This document shows, piece by piece, positions 36,880 through 47,351 of a stretch of DNA of 64,000 nt. The DNA is from G963663525 sp963663525 (GTDB taxonomy: Bacteria; Myxococcota_A; SURF-8; G963663525). Numbering within the stretch: the first letter of the stretch is position 1; every line of letters begins with the position of its first letter. The stretch is from assembly GCA_963663525.2 (NCBI GenBank), contig CAXXHC010000001.1, forward strand, positions 2,108,001 to 2,172,000. The letters are read 5' to 3'. Position numbers and translations under genes: made by a program. The notes below the pieces were generated by a model. The model saw only the letters and a list, made by a program, of their open reading frames with translations, did no database searches and was not told where the DNA came from.

Positions 36880-37626
36880 ATGGCGAAAAAGCAAGCGTAT
36901 GTGGCTCACGAGGAGGCCTACCGTTCGATCCGGGAACGAGGTTTGAAAGGTTGGGACGATGCCGCCGGAAAGCCTGAAGTAGATCCCGCATATCGCGCGT
37001 TTCTCGAAAAGGCGCTGGAGGATTTTCAGGGCTCCAAACCCGGCGTCGCGGTGGAATTCGGCTGTGGTTCTGGGCCTTTGCTGCGTTGGCTTCATGGGCA
37101 GGGATGGAGCGGCGCGGGGATCGACATCAGCCGGACCGCCGTCGCCATGGCCCGGGAACAGTCGAAGGGCATGAAACTGGCCTTTCATGAGGGCGATGTG
37201 ACGAAGGCCAAATCCCTGAAAGCGGGGAAAGCCGACCTTGTATTGGATGGCCATTGTCTGCACTGCCTGATCGAAGATGACGACCGCGATGCCTTTTTCC
37301 GTAATGCTTTCAGACTGTTACGTCCCGGTGGGTTGTTGGTGGTAAACGCCATGGCGGGACCGTTGAACCGAGCCGTCGCCCGAGAAGGCAAGCACGTGGT
37401 ACGCGGCAACGTGGTATTCGCCGTGCTTCCCGGTGCAAAGGACGTCCTCCATGCCCGGAACATCGGCGGCGAGTGGTATCAACCGGTGCGGCGCTTGGAA
37501 CACTGGGAGTCGATTCTGAAACGGTTGCGAAAACAAGGGTTTAACCCACTGCGTTTCGTCGTTACTACGCTGGAAGCCGGGGAGTTTTTCTGTGATCTAT
37601 TGGCCGTTGCCAGGAAAGGCGGATAA
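36880..37626 (+). CDS. Class I SAM-dependent methyltransferase
   Basis: A 248-residue cytosolic protein with a Rossmann methyltransferase core: motif I VEFGCGSGP (about 55-63), the acidic end of beta2 GAGIDIS, GDVTKAKSL, LVLDGHCLHCL (motif IV region) and LLRPGGLLVVNAM (motif VI region). The substrate is unknown. The start at 36880 is chosen because GAGGGCAGG precedes it, while the longer frame from 36826 has no site. Its stop lies only 4 bp from the stop of the convergent PEGA gene, with no terminator between them. Confidence 0.85.
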   Translation: MAKKQAYVAHEEAYRSIRERGLKGWDDAAGKPEVDPAYRAFLEKALEDFQGSKPGVAVEFGCGSGPLLRWLHGQGWSGAGIDISRTAVAMAREQSKGMKLAFHEGDVTKAKSLKAGKADLVLDGHCLHCLIEDDDRDAFFRNAFRLLRPGGLLVVNAMAGPLNRAVAREGKHVVRGNVVFAVLPGAKDVLHARNIGGEWYQPVRRLEHWESILKRLRKQGFNPLRFVVTTLEAGEFFCDLLAVARKGG

Positions 37627-37630
37627 GTTT

Positions 37631-39232
37631 TCAGAAACGGATCGTAGCCCGAATCGCTGCCTGCTTCGGCGTGACGACGCCATCCACCGCAATCGTACGG
37701 TCCGGTTTCCAGATGAGCAGTCCCACGCCTGTGAGTATCGCCGCACTTCCCAAACCCATCAGCGTGCCGCCCACGATGCGGGTGGTCAGTCCCATGCGTT
37801 CCTCTTTGCGGGCATCTTCGGCGGCTTCGTCGGCGGACAACTCCGTGTTCCCCGCACGTAAATCATCCGCTCGGTCGTAGGAGTCCTGTGCTTCCAGTTC
37901 GAGAAACACCCCGAATCCCACCGCCATCACGCCGGAAAGCAGCGTGAATACGCCCGGACGCCAGTCCGGTTTCGTCTCGGTATGTTGTCCTGGTCGCAGA
38001 CTCAAACCGGGCTCCATCTCCTCTTCGACGAGGAGATCTTCACCGGGCTTCAACTGCACGGTTTTCGTCACGCTGGCATAGCCTTTGCGCACCAACGTCA
38101 CTTCGTAGGTGCCGGGATCGAGTTTCGCGAGGTAGATTTTCTCGGCCACAAGGCGACCGTCCAACCAGATTTCCACGCCCTCGCCGTCGTCGCAATTGGT
38201 GCAACGCACGTGGAGCGATGCCGTATCGGGCGCGAAAGGATGTGAAAACCGGGTCAGTTCGCGGGGTTTGACGTCAATCTGCTTCTCTACCGGTTCGAAG
38301 GGCGCCAGTTCGAGACGCAGGGCGTGTGCGCCGCTGTTGACGTCTTCAAGCACTACGGGGGTGACGCCCTTCTCTACTCCGTCGAGCCATGCCGAAGCCC
38401 CGGCGGGAAAGGAATCGATCATCAGCCGTCCGTATTCCGTAGTGAAATCAAAGAATTCCTCCGCGATTTCGCCCTCTTCGAACGCCCGTTCCCGTTTCGC
38501 GACTCCGTGGTCGTTCGTGCGGCAGGCGATGTCGATTTTCGTTCCATGCAGACCGGCCACTCCCAGCGGCGTGCTTCCTCGGAGCTTTCCCCCCACGAAC
38601 ACGTCCGCTCCTGGCGGATTGCTCGTGATGCGAATGACGCCTTCGCCTTTCCGCAGGCTGGAGCGTTTGCCGATGAGATCCGGGAGCATCTGTTCCAGCG
38701 CTTGGGGCACATCGGCGAAGTCGGGCACATCTTCGACGAAGTAGCGTTCCTGCTCTTCTCCGAAACGTCCCAGTTTCATTTCGATACGCCAGGCTCCGTT
38801 TTCCTGGTGGCTGACGGCCACTTGCACGGTATGTGTGACATTAAAGCGGCGGGCGACTTCATCGAGGCATTCGGCGGTAAGGATGCAATCCAGCGTCCCG
38901 TTTTCACGTTCGTGTTCCACCTGTCGTCGAAGATCTTTCGTGGTGTACGAACGAAGCAGCGGATAGCCGAAAATCGTTTTTTTTACCTTTGCATCCACGC
39001 TGGCGGCAGAGTCACCCTCCAGGTTTCCCGCCAGGTTTTTTATCCAGATCCGCAACGATTCCGAGGACTTGAGCTCCTCCTCCGACAGGGTGGGCAGTCC
39101 TTCACCGGGTTTCGCTTTTCCTTTGTAGGAAGGGGCGAATGGGGCCGGGTTTTCCGCCCAGGCCGGGACGAGAAGCGCAAGCCACAGCGTCATCCCCAGC
39201 ACTACCCGGAAAAACCACCTATCAGGCCGCAA
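37631..39232 (-). CDS. Exported PEGA-domain protein with C-terminal membrane helices
   Basis: A 533-residue protein. An N-terminal signal (VVLGMTLWLALLVPAWA) and a domain of about 170 residues are followed by PEGA repeats, beta-sandwich modules common in surface proteins: RITSNPPGADVFVGGKLRGSTPLG, LMIDSFPAGASAWLDGVEKGVTP and a third near LDPGTYEVTLVRKGYA. Two helices near 455-475 and 505-525 (GTLMGLGSAAILTGVGLLIW) flank an acidic loop. The start is a TTG at 39232: GGGAG lies 6 bases upstream and it overlaps the stop of the RND exporter, indicating coupling; an ATG at 39193 would leave the signal without charged residues. Confidence 0.75.
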   Translation of the reverse strand: MRPDRWFFRVVLGMTLWLALLVPAWAENPAPFAPSYKGKAKPGEGLPTLSEEELKSSESLRIWIKNLAGNLEGDSAASVDAKVKKTIFGYPLLRSYTTKDLRRQVEHERENGTLDCILTAECLDEVARRFNVTHTVQVAVSHQENGAWRIEMKLGRFGEEQERYFVEDVPDFADVPQALEQMLPDLIGKRSSLRKGEGVIRITSNPPGADVFVGGKLRGSTPLGVAGLHGTKIDIACRTNDHGVAKRERAFEEGEIAEEFFDFTTEYGRLMIDSFPAGASAWLDGVEKGVTPVVLEDVNSGAHALRLELAPFEPVEKQIDVKPRELTRFSHPFAPDTASLHVRCTNCDDGEGVEIWLDGRLVAEKIYLAKLDPGTYEVTLVRKGYASVTKTVQLKPGEDLLVEEEMEPGLSLRPGQHTETKPDWRPGVFTLLSGVMAVGFGVFLELEAQDSYDRADDLRAGNTELSADEAAEDARKEERMGLTTRIVGGTLMGLGSAAILTGVGLLIWKPDRTIAVDGVVTPKQAAIRATIRF

Positions 39233-42146
39233 CGCTTTCTCCCTTTGCCCCGGAAACCTCAATCGGCTCTTTGTAGAACAGGCGGATCGCCCACGGAGTG
39301 ACGATGAGCGAGGCCAGCAGACAGCAGCCAATACCCAGCACCGCAAGCTCCCCGATGGTGTTGAGACCCTTGTGAGGAATGAACATCAGCCCGGCGAAGC
39401 CCGCCATGTCGGTCAGCGAGGACGCCGCCACCGTCACGCCGGTGGACATCATCGCCTCGGCCATGCCTTTTTGTCCGAGATTCAATTCCCGGTACCGGTG
39501 GAAGATGTGGATTGCGCCGTCGATACCTGCGCCCAAGACCACCGGGATGACAATCAGGTTGTACATGCCGATTTTCACGTCCAGGATGCCCATCATTGCC
39601 AGCGACCACAGCGAGCCCAAGGCGATGGTCGAGAAGCACAGCAGCGCCCAACGGAAGTTCCGCAGGTCGAACAGAAGGATCAAAAACACCACCAGCGCCA
39701 CCCAGGTGGCCAGTCGTTTGCCGTCGATCTCCACGAGGCGGATCACGTCGGCAAGGATGAATCCCGACGCCGCCACGGGGATTTTCGCGTTTTCAAGTTC
39801 CTTGGGAACCTCGACGTTTTTCATGCCGCGTACCGGCAGAAAACCGAAAGTATCCTGGTAATACCGCACCTGAATCGCGTCCCAGGGTTGCAGGTCAGCG
39901 TAGACATAGCCCAGCGTGCCCACCTTGCCCCGTTGCACCTTGCCGTTCTTGTCTTCCCGGTCCCGCTCACGGATGGATTCCACCGCCCAGGCCGGAATCT
40001 GATCGATGGCAAAAGGCTCGACGTCGGTCATCGTCTTCAATTCGTCAATGATTTCGCGGCTTTTCCCTTTCACCTTATTCAGTGCCTCACGGTTCAGGAT
40101 TTCGTCGATCTCCTCGATCAACTCCATCCGTTCTTCCTGGCGGTCCTCGTCCGGCACGAAGGTGGACACGGACACGAAACTCTTGATGGTCACGTTGCGC
40201 CGTGCGCGCTCCATCGGGTCGGCGAGTTCTTCTAGATGCTTCGTTTTCCAGGAGGGATCGGCGAATTTCTTGCGGGCTTTTTCGTCTTTCAGCCAGTCGA
40301 ACAGACTCTCCGGCCAACCCTCATCAATGCGTTTTTGCCGTAATTTCGGGTCATTGGCAGCGGCGAGCATTGTTTCGGTCCAGCCGGGACGTTCGATCTC
40401 GGTCCTCAATTCGGGATCGCCGAAAGCACGGATCACCGGGCGGCTCAGTCCTTCTGCCTCCAGCGCGCGTACTTTTTCCCGTTCCATCGTCACCACGTCT
40501 TCGAGGTGGCGGTGTACGGCGCGCATTTCCTTTTCGTTTTGTCCCAGAATCACGCCGGGCGTCGTGGTGCGCGAATCGCCCTCCACCTTGCCGTAATGGA
40601 TGGTTTGTCCGCTCTTCCCCCCGCGTAAGTTCCTGAAATCGTACTCGAATCCCACGGAACCCAGCCCGAAAAACTTGGCTCCGCTCATCAGCACGATCAC
40701 CACCGCCGCCAAGGCATAGAAATGGCGCATACGGATGCCGAAGAACAAGCGGTCACGAATCGTCTCGCTTTTCATAGGTGCGATTCGGGTGGAGAGCACC
40801 TTCTCTCCGAGGAAGACCAGAGGCGGCAACATTCCAAGAAACACCACCGTGGCCAACGTGACGCCGATCGAAGCGACGATGCCGAACTCGAAAAAGCCTT
40901 TGAAATCGGCAATCAACAATAGCATCATTGCAGCAACGGTGGTCAGTGTGGCACTGAACATCGCCCGACCGGTCTGGACTTCGGCGACGGTCATCGCCTC
41001 CAGCCAGCCTTTGCCGCGACGGACTTCCAGCAGTGTACGGCTATATAAATGAATGCCGTAATCGATGCCCATGCCGTAGATCATCGCGACGAGGAAAATC
41101 GTCAGCATCGTCAGGCGACCGTATACGATCTGTGTGGCGGCCATCGCCCAGACGCAGGTGACGGTCAGCGGCACCATGACCAGGATCACCGAACGCAAAT
41201 TGCGGAAAAAGACGATCATCATCAGCAAAATCGCCACCACGGAAATGATCGTGGCCTGCGTGGCATCCTTGACGAGCTGGTCGGCTTCCTTGAACGAGCG
41301 ATAGGGACCGACGACCTCTGCCTTCAGGTCGGCATGAAATTTACCGGTTTCGTCCTTGCACAGTCCTCCCGCCGGAGGACACACCAGACCCGCCGCCCGA
41401 ATCGCTTCCTCGCCACGAAGCAGTACTTCCTTGGCGTAGTCGAGGTTGGTGGAGGGTTTGTCGAGATACACCTGCAACATGCCGATCTGCCCGTCCGGGC
41501 TGAGCATGTAGGACGTGAGATCCTTGGGAACGGTGGATTTCTTCTGGTTGCCGAAGCGGTTGTCGTCCTCATCGATGCCGAAAAACGAGGCAAGTTCGCG
41601 CCCGACCTGTTGAGGCAAGCCGAGTCGCCGCACAAGGTCCGGGTCGTACCAGCTCTCAAGGCTGTCTTCCTCACCCCAATCCAGCGGGCAAGTATTGGAA
41701 ACCTTGCAGATTTCGATTTCGAGCAGGTCGCGCAGGTCTTCCAGGTCGTACATCGGAATGTAAAGCAGCGCGTGTTTTTTGAAAAACGAGGTCTCCCGTT
41801 GGATTTGCACCTTCTGGGGACGTCCTTCCACCTCCGGCCACGAATCGACGATTTTCGTTCTGAGCGCCTGCATGAAGGTCACGTTGGCGCGTGCGTCGGG
41901 CGACTCCACGGCGATGGTATAGAGGTCACTCGATCCGACCCGCTTGCGGCTTTCCTTCATCGCTTTGACCGAATCGGTGTCCTGGGGGAGCAAGTTCTCG
42001 AAATCCTTGACGATTTTCAGGTTCGAAATCGGTATGAAGCAGAGGATCGTGATCAGCAGGAACCCCACGGTCAGCAAAATGGGGCGTCGGTGACTGAGAT
42101 CCACATATCCGGCCAGTAAGCGGTTGAATCCCGATTGTTTTTCCAT
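39222..42146 (-). CDS. MMPL/RND-superfamily exporter, copy 2
   Basis: A 974-residue inner-membrane exporter, paralogous to copy 1 at 32933-35491 but about 120 residues longer because of extra periplasmic sequence (about 545-690). Same RND plan with GMGIDYGIHLYSR in the first half and GAGIDGAIHIFHRY in the second. Shared N-terminal pattern LLPQDTDSVKAMKESRKRVGS. HpnN-like members move hopanoids or other lipids; the substrate here cannot be told. AGAAGG precedes the ATG. The following PEGA gene overlaps its last codons, so the pair may act together. Confidence 0.9.
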   Translation of the reverse strand: MEKQSGFNRLLAGYVDLSHRRPILLTVGFLLITILCFIPISNLKIVKDFENLLPQDTDSVKAMKESRKRVGSSDLYTIAVESPDARANVTFMQALRTKIVDSWPEVEGRPQKVQIQRETSFFKKHALLYIPMYDLEDLRDLLEIEICKVSNTCPLDWGEEDSLESWYDPDLVRRLGLPQQVGRELASFFGIDEDDNRFGNQKKSTVPKDLTSYMLSPDGQIGMLQVYLDKPSTNLDYAKEVLLRGEEAIRAAGLVCPPAGGLCKDETGKFHADLKAEVVGPYRSFKEADQLVKDATQATIISVVAILLMMIVFFRNLRSVILVMVPLTVTCVWAMAATQIVYGRLTMLTIFLVAMIYGMGIDYGIHLYSRTLLEVRRGKGWLEAMTVAEVQTGRAMFSATLTTVAAMMLLLIADFKGFFEFGIVASIGVTLATVVFLGMLPPLVFLGEKVLSTRIAPMKSETIRDRLFFGIRMRHFYALAAVVIVLMSGAKFFGLGSVGFEYDFRNLRGGKSGQTIHYGKVEGDSRTTTPGVILGQNEKEMRAVHRHLEDVVTMEREKVRALEAEGLSRPVIRAFGDPELRTEIERPGWTETMLAAANDPKLRQKRIDEGWPESLFDWLKDEKARKKFADPSWKTKHLEELADPMERARRNVTIKSFVSVSTFVPDEDRQEERMELIEEIDEILNREALNKVKGKSREIIDELKTMTDVEPFAIDQIPAWAVESIRERDREDKNGKVQRGKVGTLGYVYADLQPWDAIQVRYYQDTFGFLPVRGMKNVEVPKELENAKIPVAASGFILADVIRLVEIDGKRLATWVALVVFLILLFDLRNFRWALLCFSTIALGSLWSLAMMGILDVKIGMYNLIVIPVVLGAGIDGAIHIFHRYRELNLGQKGMAEAMMSTGVTVAASSLTDMAGFAGLMFIPHKGLNTIGELAVLGIGCCLLASLIVTPWAIRLFYKEPIEVSGAKGESVAA

Positions 42147-42512
42147 ACCGAACCTTCTCTCCTCAGATCCAATGATTCAAGTGAAGATGAATTCGCCCGC
42201 AAGGGTACTCCAAGCCGTGGAAAAAGAAAACTTTTTGGTTCGCTCTCTTCCGAACGACCATTATGTTTTCCCGTTTTTCCCGCAAAACACTCGCCCGTTT
42301 ACAACCTTCGGAAAAGGCGCTATACTTCGGATGGAATTCCCGACCATGCCGCAACGGTCGTTTTGTCTCTCGCGCCAGATTGCATATTCATCGGGGGAGG
42401 GCTCAAAGTTCACGGCCTTCGATGATTTAGCGAGACCAGGCCAGTCGGAACGAACCGGGAAGTTCCTTTTTCGTGTTTTTTTAGGGTTTGCATCGATTTT
42501 TCGGAAAAAGCC
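42147..42512. other. Divergent intergenic region, 366 bp
   Basis: It separates RND copy 2 from the kinase gene and includes the kinase promoter at 42298-42326. No repeat or small gene was recognised in the rest. Confidence 0.55.
42298..42326 (+). promoter_or_regulatory. Sigma70-type promoter for the Ser/Thr kinase gene
   Basis: TTTACA at 42298-42303 and TATACT at 42321-42326 are separated by 17 bp; both match the consensus at five of six bases. The leader before the start codon is about 185 bp. Confidence 0.65.
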
Positions 42513-45500
42513 ATGGGAAATCACCCGAACGAGCAGGATCGATTGTTCGGCGAGGCCGCCGTCAAGCTCGGATTGATCCGACAGATTCAACTCGATAAAT
42601 TTTTCAATCTGGGTCCGTTCGAATTCTCTCTCAAAGATCTGCTGATTCAGCAGAAAGTCATCACCGAGCAAGACGCAATAGAAGTTGAGAGAATTCTTGC
42701 GAAAAACGCGCTGAAAACCAACGAGGAATTCGACACCATCGACGGTTTCGGAGTGCCTGAACTCGAAGAAAGCGACACCCTGGACCCCTCCACCCCGGCG
42801 CAGACGCCACCGAAGGTGGAGATCATCGAAGATTCCGAAACCGGAAACACCCTCTGGGTTTCGGATGATAAAGATCCTGTGAAACTCGCAGGAACAGAAC
42901 CGGAAAGCTTATTGGAGCAAGGGGAAGAAGATGTCGGTGCGACGCTGTTTGTTTCCACCGAAAAAAACGTCGAACCTCCGTCTCCGGCAGATGAGGCCAA
43001 CGACGGCGCGACGAAAGGTTTCGATTCGGTCGGTGACGAAGAAGCGACGCTGTTTGTCGCGACGCACTCTAATTCGGATGCAGCGCCAGTTACGAGTGAG
43101 CCGCCTTCGCTTCCTTCCAAGCCACCAGTTCCTCCAATGCCCCCCCAGCCTTCCGAAGATTCCAGCCACGAATCCCAGCGCGCCGGGTTGCGTATCGCCA
43201 CGGAACATCCGGGACGTTACAAAATTATCAAAGAGTTGGGACGTGGTGGCATCGGTCGGGTGATGGTCGCCGAGGACGACCATTTGGGACGCCCCGTGGC
43301 AATCAAGCAACTCCTCAAGCAGGGAGTCACCCGGCTTGATGATCCCAACCTGACCTCCGATCCGACGTTGATGCGTTTTCTGCTCGAAGCCAAGGTGACG
43401 AGCCAGTTGGAGCACCCCGGTATCGTACCGGTGCACGAAGTGGGTATGCGCCAGGACGGCTCTTTTTATTACACGATGAAGGTGGTCAAAGGGAAAACCC
43501 TCAAGCAACTATCGACAGGCAAGGATCTTGCCGGACGCCTGAAGCTGCTGCCTCACCTCATCGACCTTTCGCAGACCATCGCTTACGCTCACAGCCGGGG
43601 AGTGATTCACCGCGATATCAAACCCCAGAATCTGATGATCGGTGAGTTCGGCGAAACGGTATTGCTCGACTGGGGACTCGTGAAGGTGGAAGGTGAAAAA
43701 GACCTTCGCGAGAGCGAGTTGCACGAAGAGTTGCAACAGCTGAAAAACACTTCATCTTTAGAGACGGCCCAAGGTCGCCCGATGGGAACGCCCGCCTATA
43801 TGTCTCCCGAACAGGCGGAAGGGCGCATTTCGGAGATCGACGCCCGGTCGGACGTCTGGTCGCTGGGAGCGATGCTGTACGAACTGCTCACCGGACGGCC
43901 ACCCCACATCGGAAAAAACGCATGGGAAGTCGTCAACAAGGTCATCAACGTCCCAATCGCCCCGGTCGAAACCCTCGAACCCAACGCCCCGCCGGAGCTT
44001 TCCGCAATCTGTATGCGTTGCCTGGAGCACGAGCCAGAGAACCGCTACGCCTCGGCCATGGACCTTGCCGGAGATCTGGACAACTTCCATACAGGTGGGC
44101 TGGTTTCGGCATTTACGTATAGTATTCCGCAACTTATACGGCGTTGGATCGAAAAGCACAAAGCGATCGTAGCCACGGCTTCGGCGGGTTTGCTCGCATT
44201 GTTGATTCTCGCCGTGTATTCCTACGTGACCATCAGTCTCAAAAACGTGGAATTGAAGTTCCAGCGTGATGAAGCCGTCGCAGCCCGACAGGAGGCGCGG
44301 CAGAATCTGGAGCAGCTTTACCTGCAACGTGCGGCAGCGGCTGAAGAAGAACGCAAATGGGACCAGGCCAGCGTGTATTACAGCAGCGTGCTCTCCGAAA
44401 CCCGCGACCAGGCGGCGCTCAATGGCCTGTATCGTTCGCTCAGCGCTCCAGGATCTCCTCAACTCACGTTCACGGCACCGATGCGCAAGCGGTTTTACTC
44501 GCTCATTGCGGCTCCCGGAGGCGAGACGATGTGGGCGGGAGAGTCGAACGGCATCCTGCAAAGCTGGCGTCTTTCGGACGGTCATCCCAATTTGCCACAC
44601 GGCGTATTCATCAAGCAGATTTCCGCCATGGCCATCTCGAAAAGCGGCAAAAGGCTGGCCGTCGCCGGGCAGGATACCGAAGACCGGCTCATCAAAATCC
44701 TGTCGTTGCCGGACTACCGCGTCTTAGCGATTTTGCGTGGCCACGGACAACTCGTAAGCGCCATGGCCTTTCTCGATGATGACCGGATGCTGGCCTCCGT
44801 CAGTTGGGACGGCAGCTTGCGCTATTGGGATCTTTCCCTGGGAAAACAAGTACTTCAGTGCGATATCGACCAGGGCTTTCTATGGTCTCTCGATGTCACC
44901 GAGGACGAAAGCGTCGTCGTCGTGGGAGGCAGTCGGGGAGCTTTTACCCTTCTTCCTGCACTCGAATGCCGTCAATACGTTTCGGTTCAGCACGTTCCCA
45001 TCGAGGAGGACGAGTCGAGCTTCCTATATGGATTGAAGTTCTGCGGCGATGACCGCTACGTAATCGCTGCCGATTCCCACGGGTTTATCAAGCGTTGGAC
45101 GCTGGATTCTACGATCAAGGAACTGGATTTGGGCCGCTTTTTCGGCGAAGCCTACAATCTCGCGTGCAGTTCCGGACGGTGGATCGTCATCGGGGAAGGC
45201 GGGCATGTGCTCAGCGGCTCGGTCGAGCCGGACGAGGAGGAGACTACCAGGCACTGGCAGGATGGCGTGCACGATCTCTGGGCCGCCACCTGGTTGCCCG
45301 GCGGCGAACAAATCGCCATTGCCGGTGGTGACGGTGTCCTGCGTATCCGTGACCGTCGGGGACGGTTGCTTCGCCGCACTCCTCAGGGCCATTTCCGGGA
45401 TCTGAAGCAGCTTTCTTTCGACCGCACCGGCGAACGTCTTGCCAGTGTGGATAAAGAGGGAGAAACCCGTATATGGGATCTCTCCGAGAAAAAAATGGAG

Positions 45501-47213
45501 AGTGTCAAACCCGGCAACGTCGCTACTTCGCTGGCTCCGGCACCGGACGGATGGTGGTCGCATGGATTCGTTTCCCCGCTGCGTTACCAGCAAGCCAAGG
45601 AAGACAAAATCGTGTTGTGGCAGTCCGGGGGGATCGAGGTCGGCCTAGTAGACAAAGAGCTTTTTTTCCGACGAAGAACCCCGGATGTGGTCGGCAGCAA
45701 GGACAGTATTCATTCTCCGCGCGCCCCGGAGTGGGCCTTGCTCGCTCCGATTCCTGGTGTCAGCGACATGTTTTCGGACGATTTTCAACAGAAACTCGCC
45801 TATTTGACTGAAAGCGGAGATGTTTTCGTGCTGGGAAGCGATGGCCAACGCTGGGAATTGCCGCAGGCCATGGCTTACAGGGCGGCGTTCACGCCCAACG
45901 GCACGGTCCTGGCCGTCGCGGACATGGAGGAAAAACTGCACATGTGGCGGCTTGAAAAGGGCGGTAAACTCGAAGAGTTGTACGATCCTTGCCCCATTCC
46001 CGCCGTAAAGCGCATCGTTCCGTTTACCGATACTTCCATCGTGGGTCTGTTGCTCAACGACGGTTCTTTCGTGATTCTTGAAATTCCCAGCAAAACGACG
46101 CTGGCGACACTCATCCGTCCGGGGTATCCCTACCTCACCGCCAAGGCTCACCCATTCAAAACCATGGCTGCGCTCGGCGGACAGTCTGGACGGCTGGAAG
46201 TATTTGATTTCGCTAGTGCTTTTTCGCGCACGTCGGTTTCTTACGAAAACGACATCGAAATGATTCTTCCTTCGGCGAACGGAACGCGATACTACGCCTC
46301 GTTCTTTCCCAGCCAGGTGGTTCAGTCCGATATCCACGGGCGCATTCTGTGGAGCCAGAACCCCACGATGGGGAAAATCATCATGGCTCTCAGTCCCGAC
46401 GAGAGCCTGTTGGCCGTCTCCAGCGACATGATGCACGAACTGGTGCTGCTCGATACTTCGAATGGAGACGAAAAACAACGTCTTATGGATGCCGACGCCT
46501 CGATTCAGGCGTTGTTGTTTCACCCCACGACGTCGAGATTGGCTACGTTGGATGGCGAAAACACCGCTTCCATCTGGCAGGTTCAACCCAAGCTTACTCG
46601 TAAAAGGAGCCTAGAAATTCCCGAAGGACAACTGCTTTCCATCGCCGCGCTGAAAGGGCCGGAAGAACGCTGGATCACGGGGTGCGAAAATGGGGCGATC
46701 CTTATCTGGAGTGGAAAAACAGGTGAAATTCTGAAGACTTTGCCCGGCCACCTGGCTTCGGTGACGAGTCTTGCCGTCTCTCCCGATGGTCGCGTGCTGG
46801 CCTCCGGTGGGGCGGATTTCACGATCCGTCTGTGGAACCTTGAAACCGGCGATGTGCTGGCAAGAATGCAGGGACATGCCAAAACGGTGACCTCGCTCGA
46901 CTTCTCCAGGGATGGCAAGTACCTGATTTCCTTGGCGGAAAAAGACAAAACGATTTTGTGGGACATGGGACGCAAGCATAGCCTGATCGGCTTCGAGAAA
47001 CTCGGCAGCCAGCGGGTGTGTTTTATGAAAAACGCCAACCGTTTTATCAGTACGAAGGGAAAACGTGCCTATTCGTGGCCTTTGCTGCCGTGGACTTGGC
47101 AGACGCAAGGCCCTGAAATCCAAAAGAAAATCTTCAACGGCACGTCTTTGAGGCTCGATGGACTTGACGTGAAGCCCGCTTCTGCGGTAAACCCTTTGAC
47201 AACGTTCTTCTAG
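42513..47213 (+). CDS. Ser/Thr protein kinase with WD40 repeats
   Basis: A 1,566-residue Hanks-type kinase anchored in the inner membrane. Residues 1-100 are a helical region; 100-200 are acidic and hold three near-repeats with TLWVS, TLFVS and TLFVA. The kinase domain spans about 236-515: GRGGIGRV loop, Lys near 262 (VAIKQLL), HRDIKPQN near 366, DWG in place of DFG, PAYMSPEQAEGR and the SDVWSLGAMLYELLTG block. One membrane helix follows (about 552-575), so the rest lies in the periplasm. Residues 640-1520 are WD40-like propeller units, clearest near the end (GHLASVTSLAVSPDGRVLASGG, IRLWNLETGDVL). Such kinases are common in myxobacteria and planctomycetes. The propeller is probably the sensor. 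Confidence 0.92.
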   Translation: MGNHPNEQDRLFGEAAVKLGLIRQIQLDKFFNLGPFEFSLKDLLIQQKVITEQDAIEVERILAKNALKTNEEFDTIDGFGVPELEESDTLDPSTPAQTPPKVEIIEDSETGNTLWVSDDKDPVKLAGTEPESLLEQGEEDVGATLFVSTEKNVEPPSPADEANDGATKGFDSVGDEEATLFVATHSNSDAAPVTSEPPSLPSKPPVPPMPPQPSEDSSHESQRAGLRIATEHPGRYKIIKELGRGGIGRVMVAEDDHLGRPVAIKQLLKQGVTRLDDPNLTSDPTLMRFLLEAKVTSQLEHPGIVPVHEVGMRQDGSFYYTMKVVKGKTLKQLSTGKDLAGRLKLLPHLIDLSQTIAYAHSRGVIHRDIKPQNLMIGEFGETVLLDWGLVKVEGEKDLRESELHEELQQLKNTSSLETAQGRPMGTPAYMSPEQAEGRISEIDARSDVWSLGAMLYELLTGRPPHIGKNAWEVVNKVINVPIAPVETLEPNAPPELSAICMRCLEHEPENRYASAMDLAGDLDNFHTGGLVSAFTYSIPQLIRRWIEKHKAIVATASAGLLALLILAVYSYVTISLKNVELKFQRDEAVAARQEARQNLEQLYLQRAAAAEEERKWDQASVYYSSVLSETRDQAALNGLYRSLSAPGSPQLTFTAPMRKRFYSLIAAPGGETMWAGESNGILQSWRLSDGHPNLPHGVFIKQISAMAISKSGKRLAVAGQDTEDRLIKILSLPDYRVLAILRGHGQLVSAMAFLDDDRMLASVSWDGSLRYWDLSLGKQVLQCDIDQGFLWSLDVTEDESVVVVGGSRGAFTLLPALECRQYVSVQHVPIEEDESSFLYGLKFCGDDRYVIAADSHGFIKRWTLDSTIKELDLGRFFGEAYNLACSSGRWIVIGEGGHVLSGSVEPDEEETTRHWQDGVHDLWAATWLPGGEQIAIAGGDGVLRIRDRRGRLLRRTPQGHFRDLKQLSFDRTGERLASVDKEGETRIWDLSEKKMESVKPGNVATSLAPAPDGWWSHGFVSPLRYQQAKEDKIVLWQSGGIEVGLVDKELFFRRRTPDVVGSKDSIHSPRAPEWALLAPIPGVSDMFSDDFQQKLAYLTESGDVFVLGSDGQRWELPQAMAYRAAFTPNGTVLAVADMEEKLHMWRLEKGGKLEELYDPCPIPAVKRIVPFTDTSIVGLLLNDGSFVILEIPSKTTLATLIRPGYPYLTAKAHPFKTMAALGGQSGRLEVFDFASAFSRTSVSYENDIEMILPSANGTRYYASFFPSQVVQSDIHGRILWSQNPTMGKIIMALSPDESLLAVSSDMMHELVLLDTSNGDEKQRLMDADASIQALLFHPTTSRLATLDGENTASIWQVQPKLTRKRSLEIPEGQLLSIAALKGPEERWITGCENGAILIWSGKTGEILKTLPGHLASVTSLAVSPDGRVLASGGADFTIRLWNLETGDVLARMQGHAKTVTSLDFSRDGKYLISLAEKDKTILWDMGRKHSLIGFEKLGSQRVCFMKNANRFISTKGKRAYSWPLLPWTWQTQGPEIQKKIFNGTSLRLDGLDVKPASAVNPLTTFF

Positions 47214-47351
47214 CCCGTGTCATCCGCGATATTTCAAGAAACTTCGTTTCTGCGTTCTTTCTTTCGTTTTCCTTGCCGCTTCTACGGTCGCACGAATCGA
47301 TCCCCGTCGGCCACTGACCCTCCCAACTTCTGCCTTTGTCAGGTGCAACCT

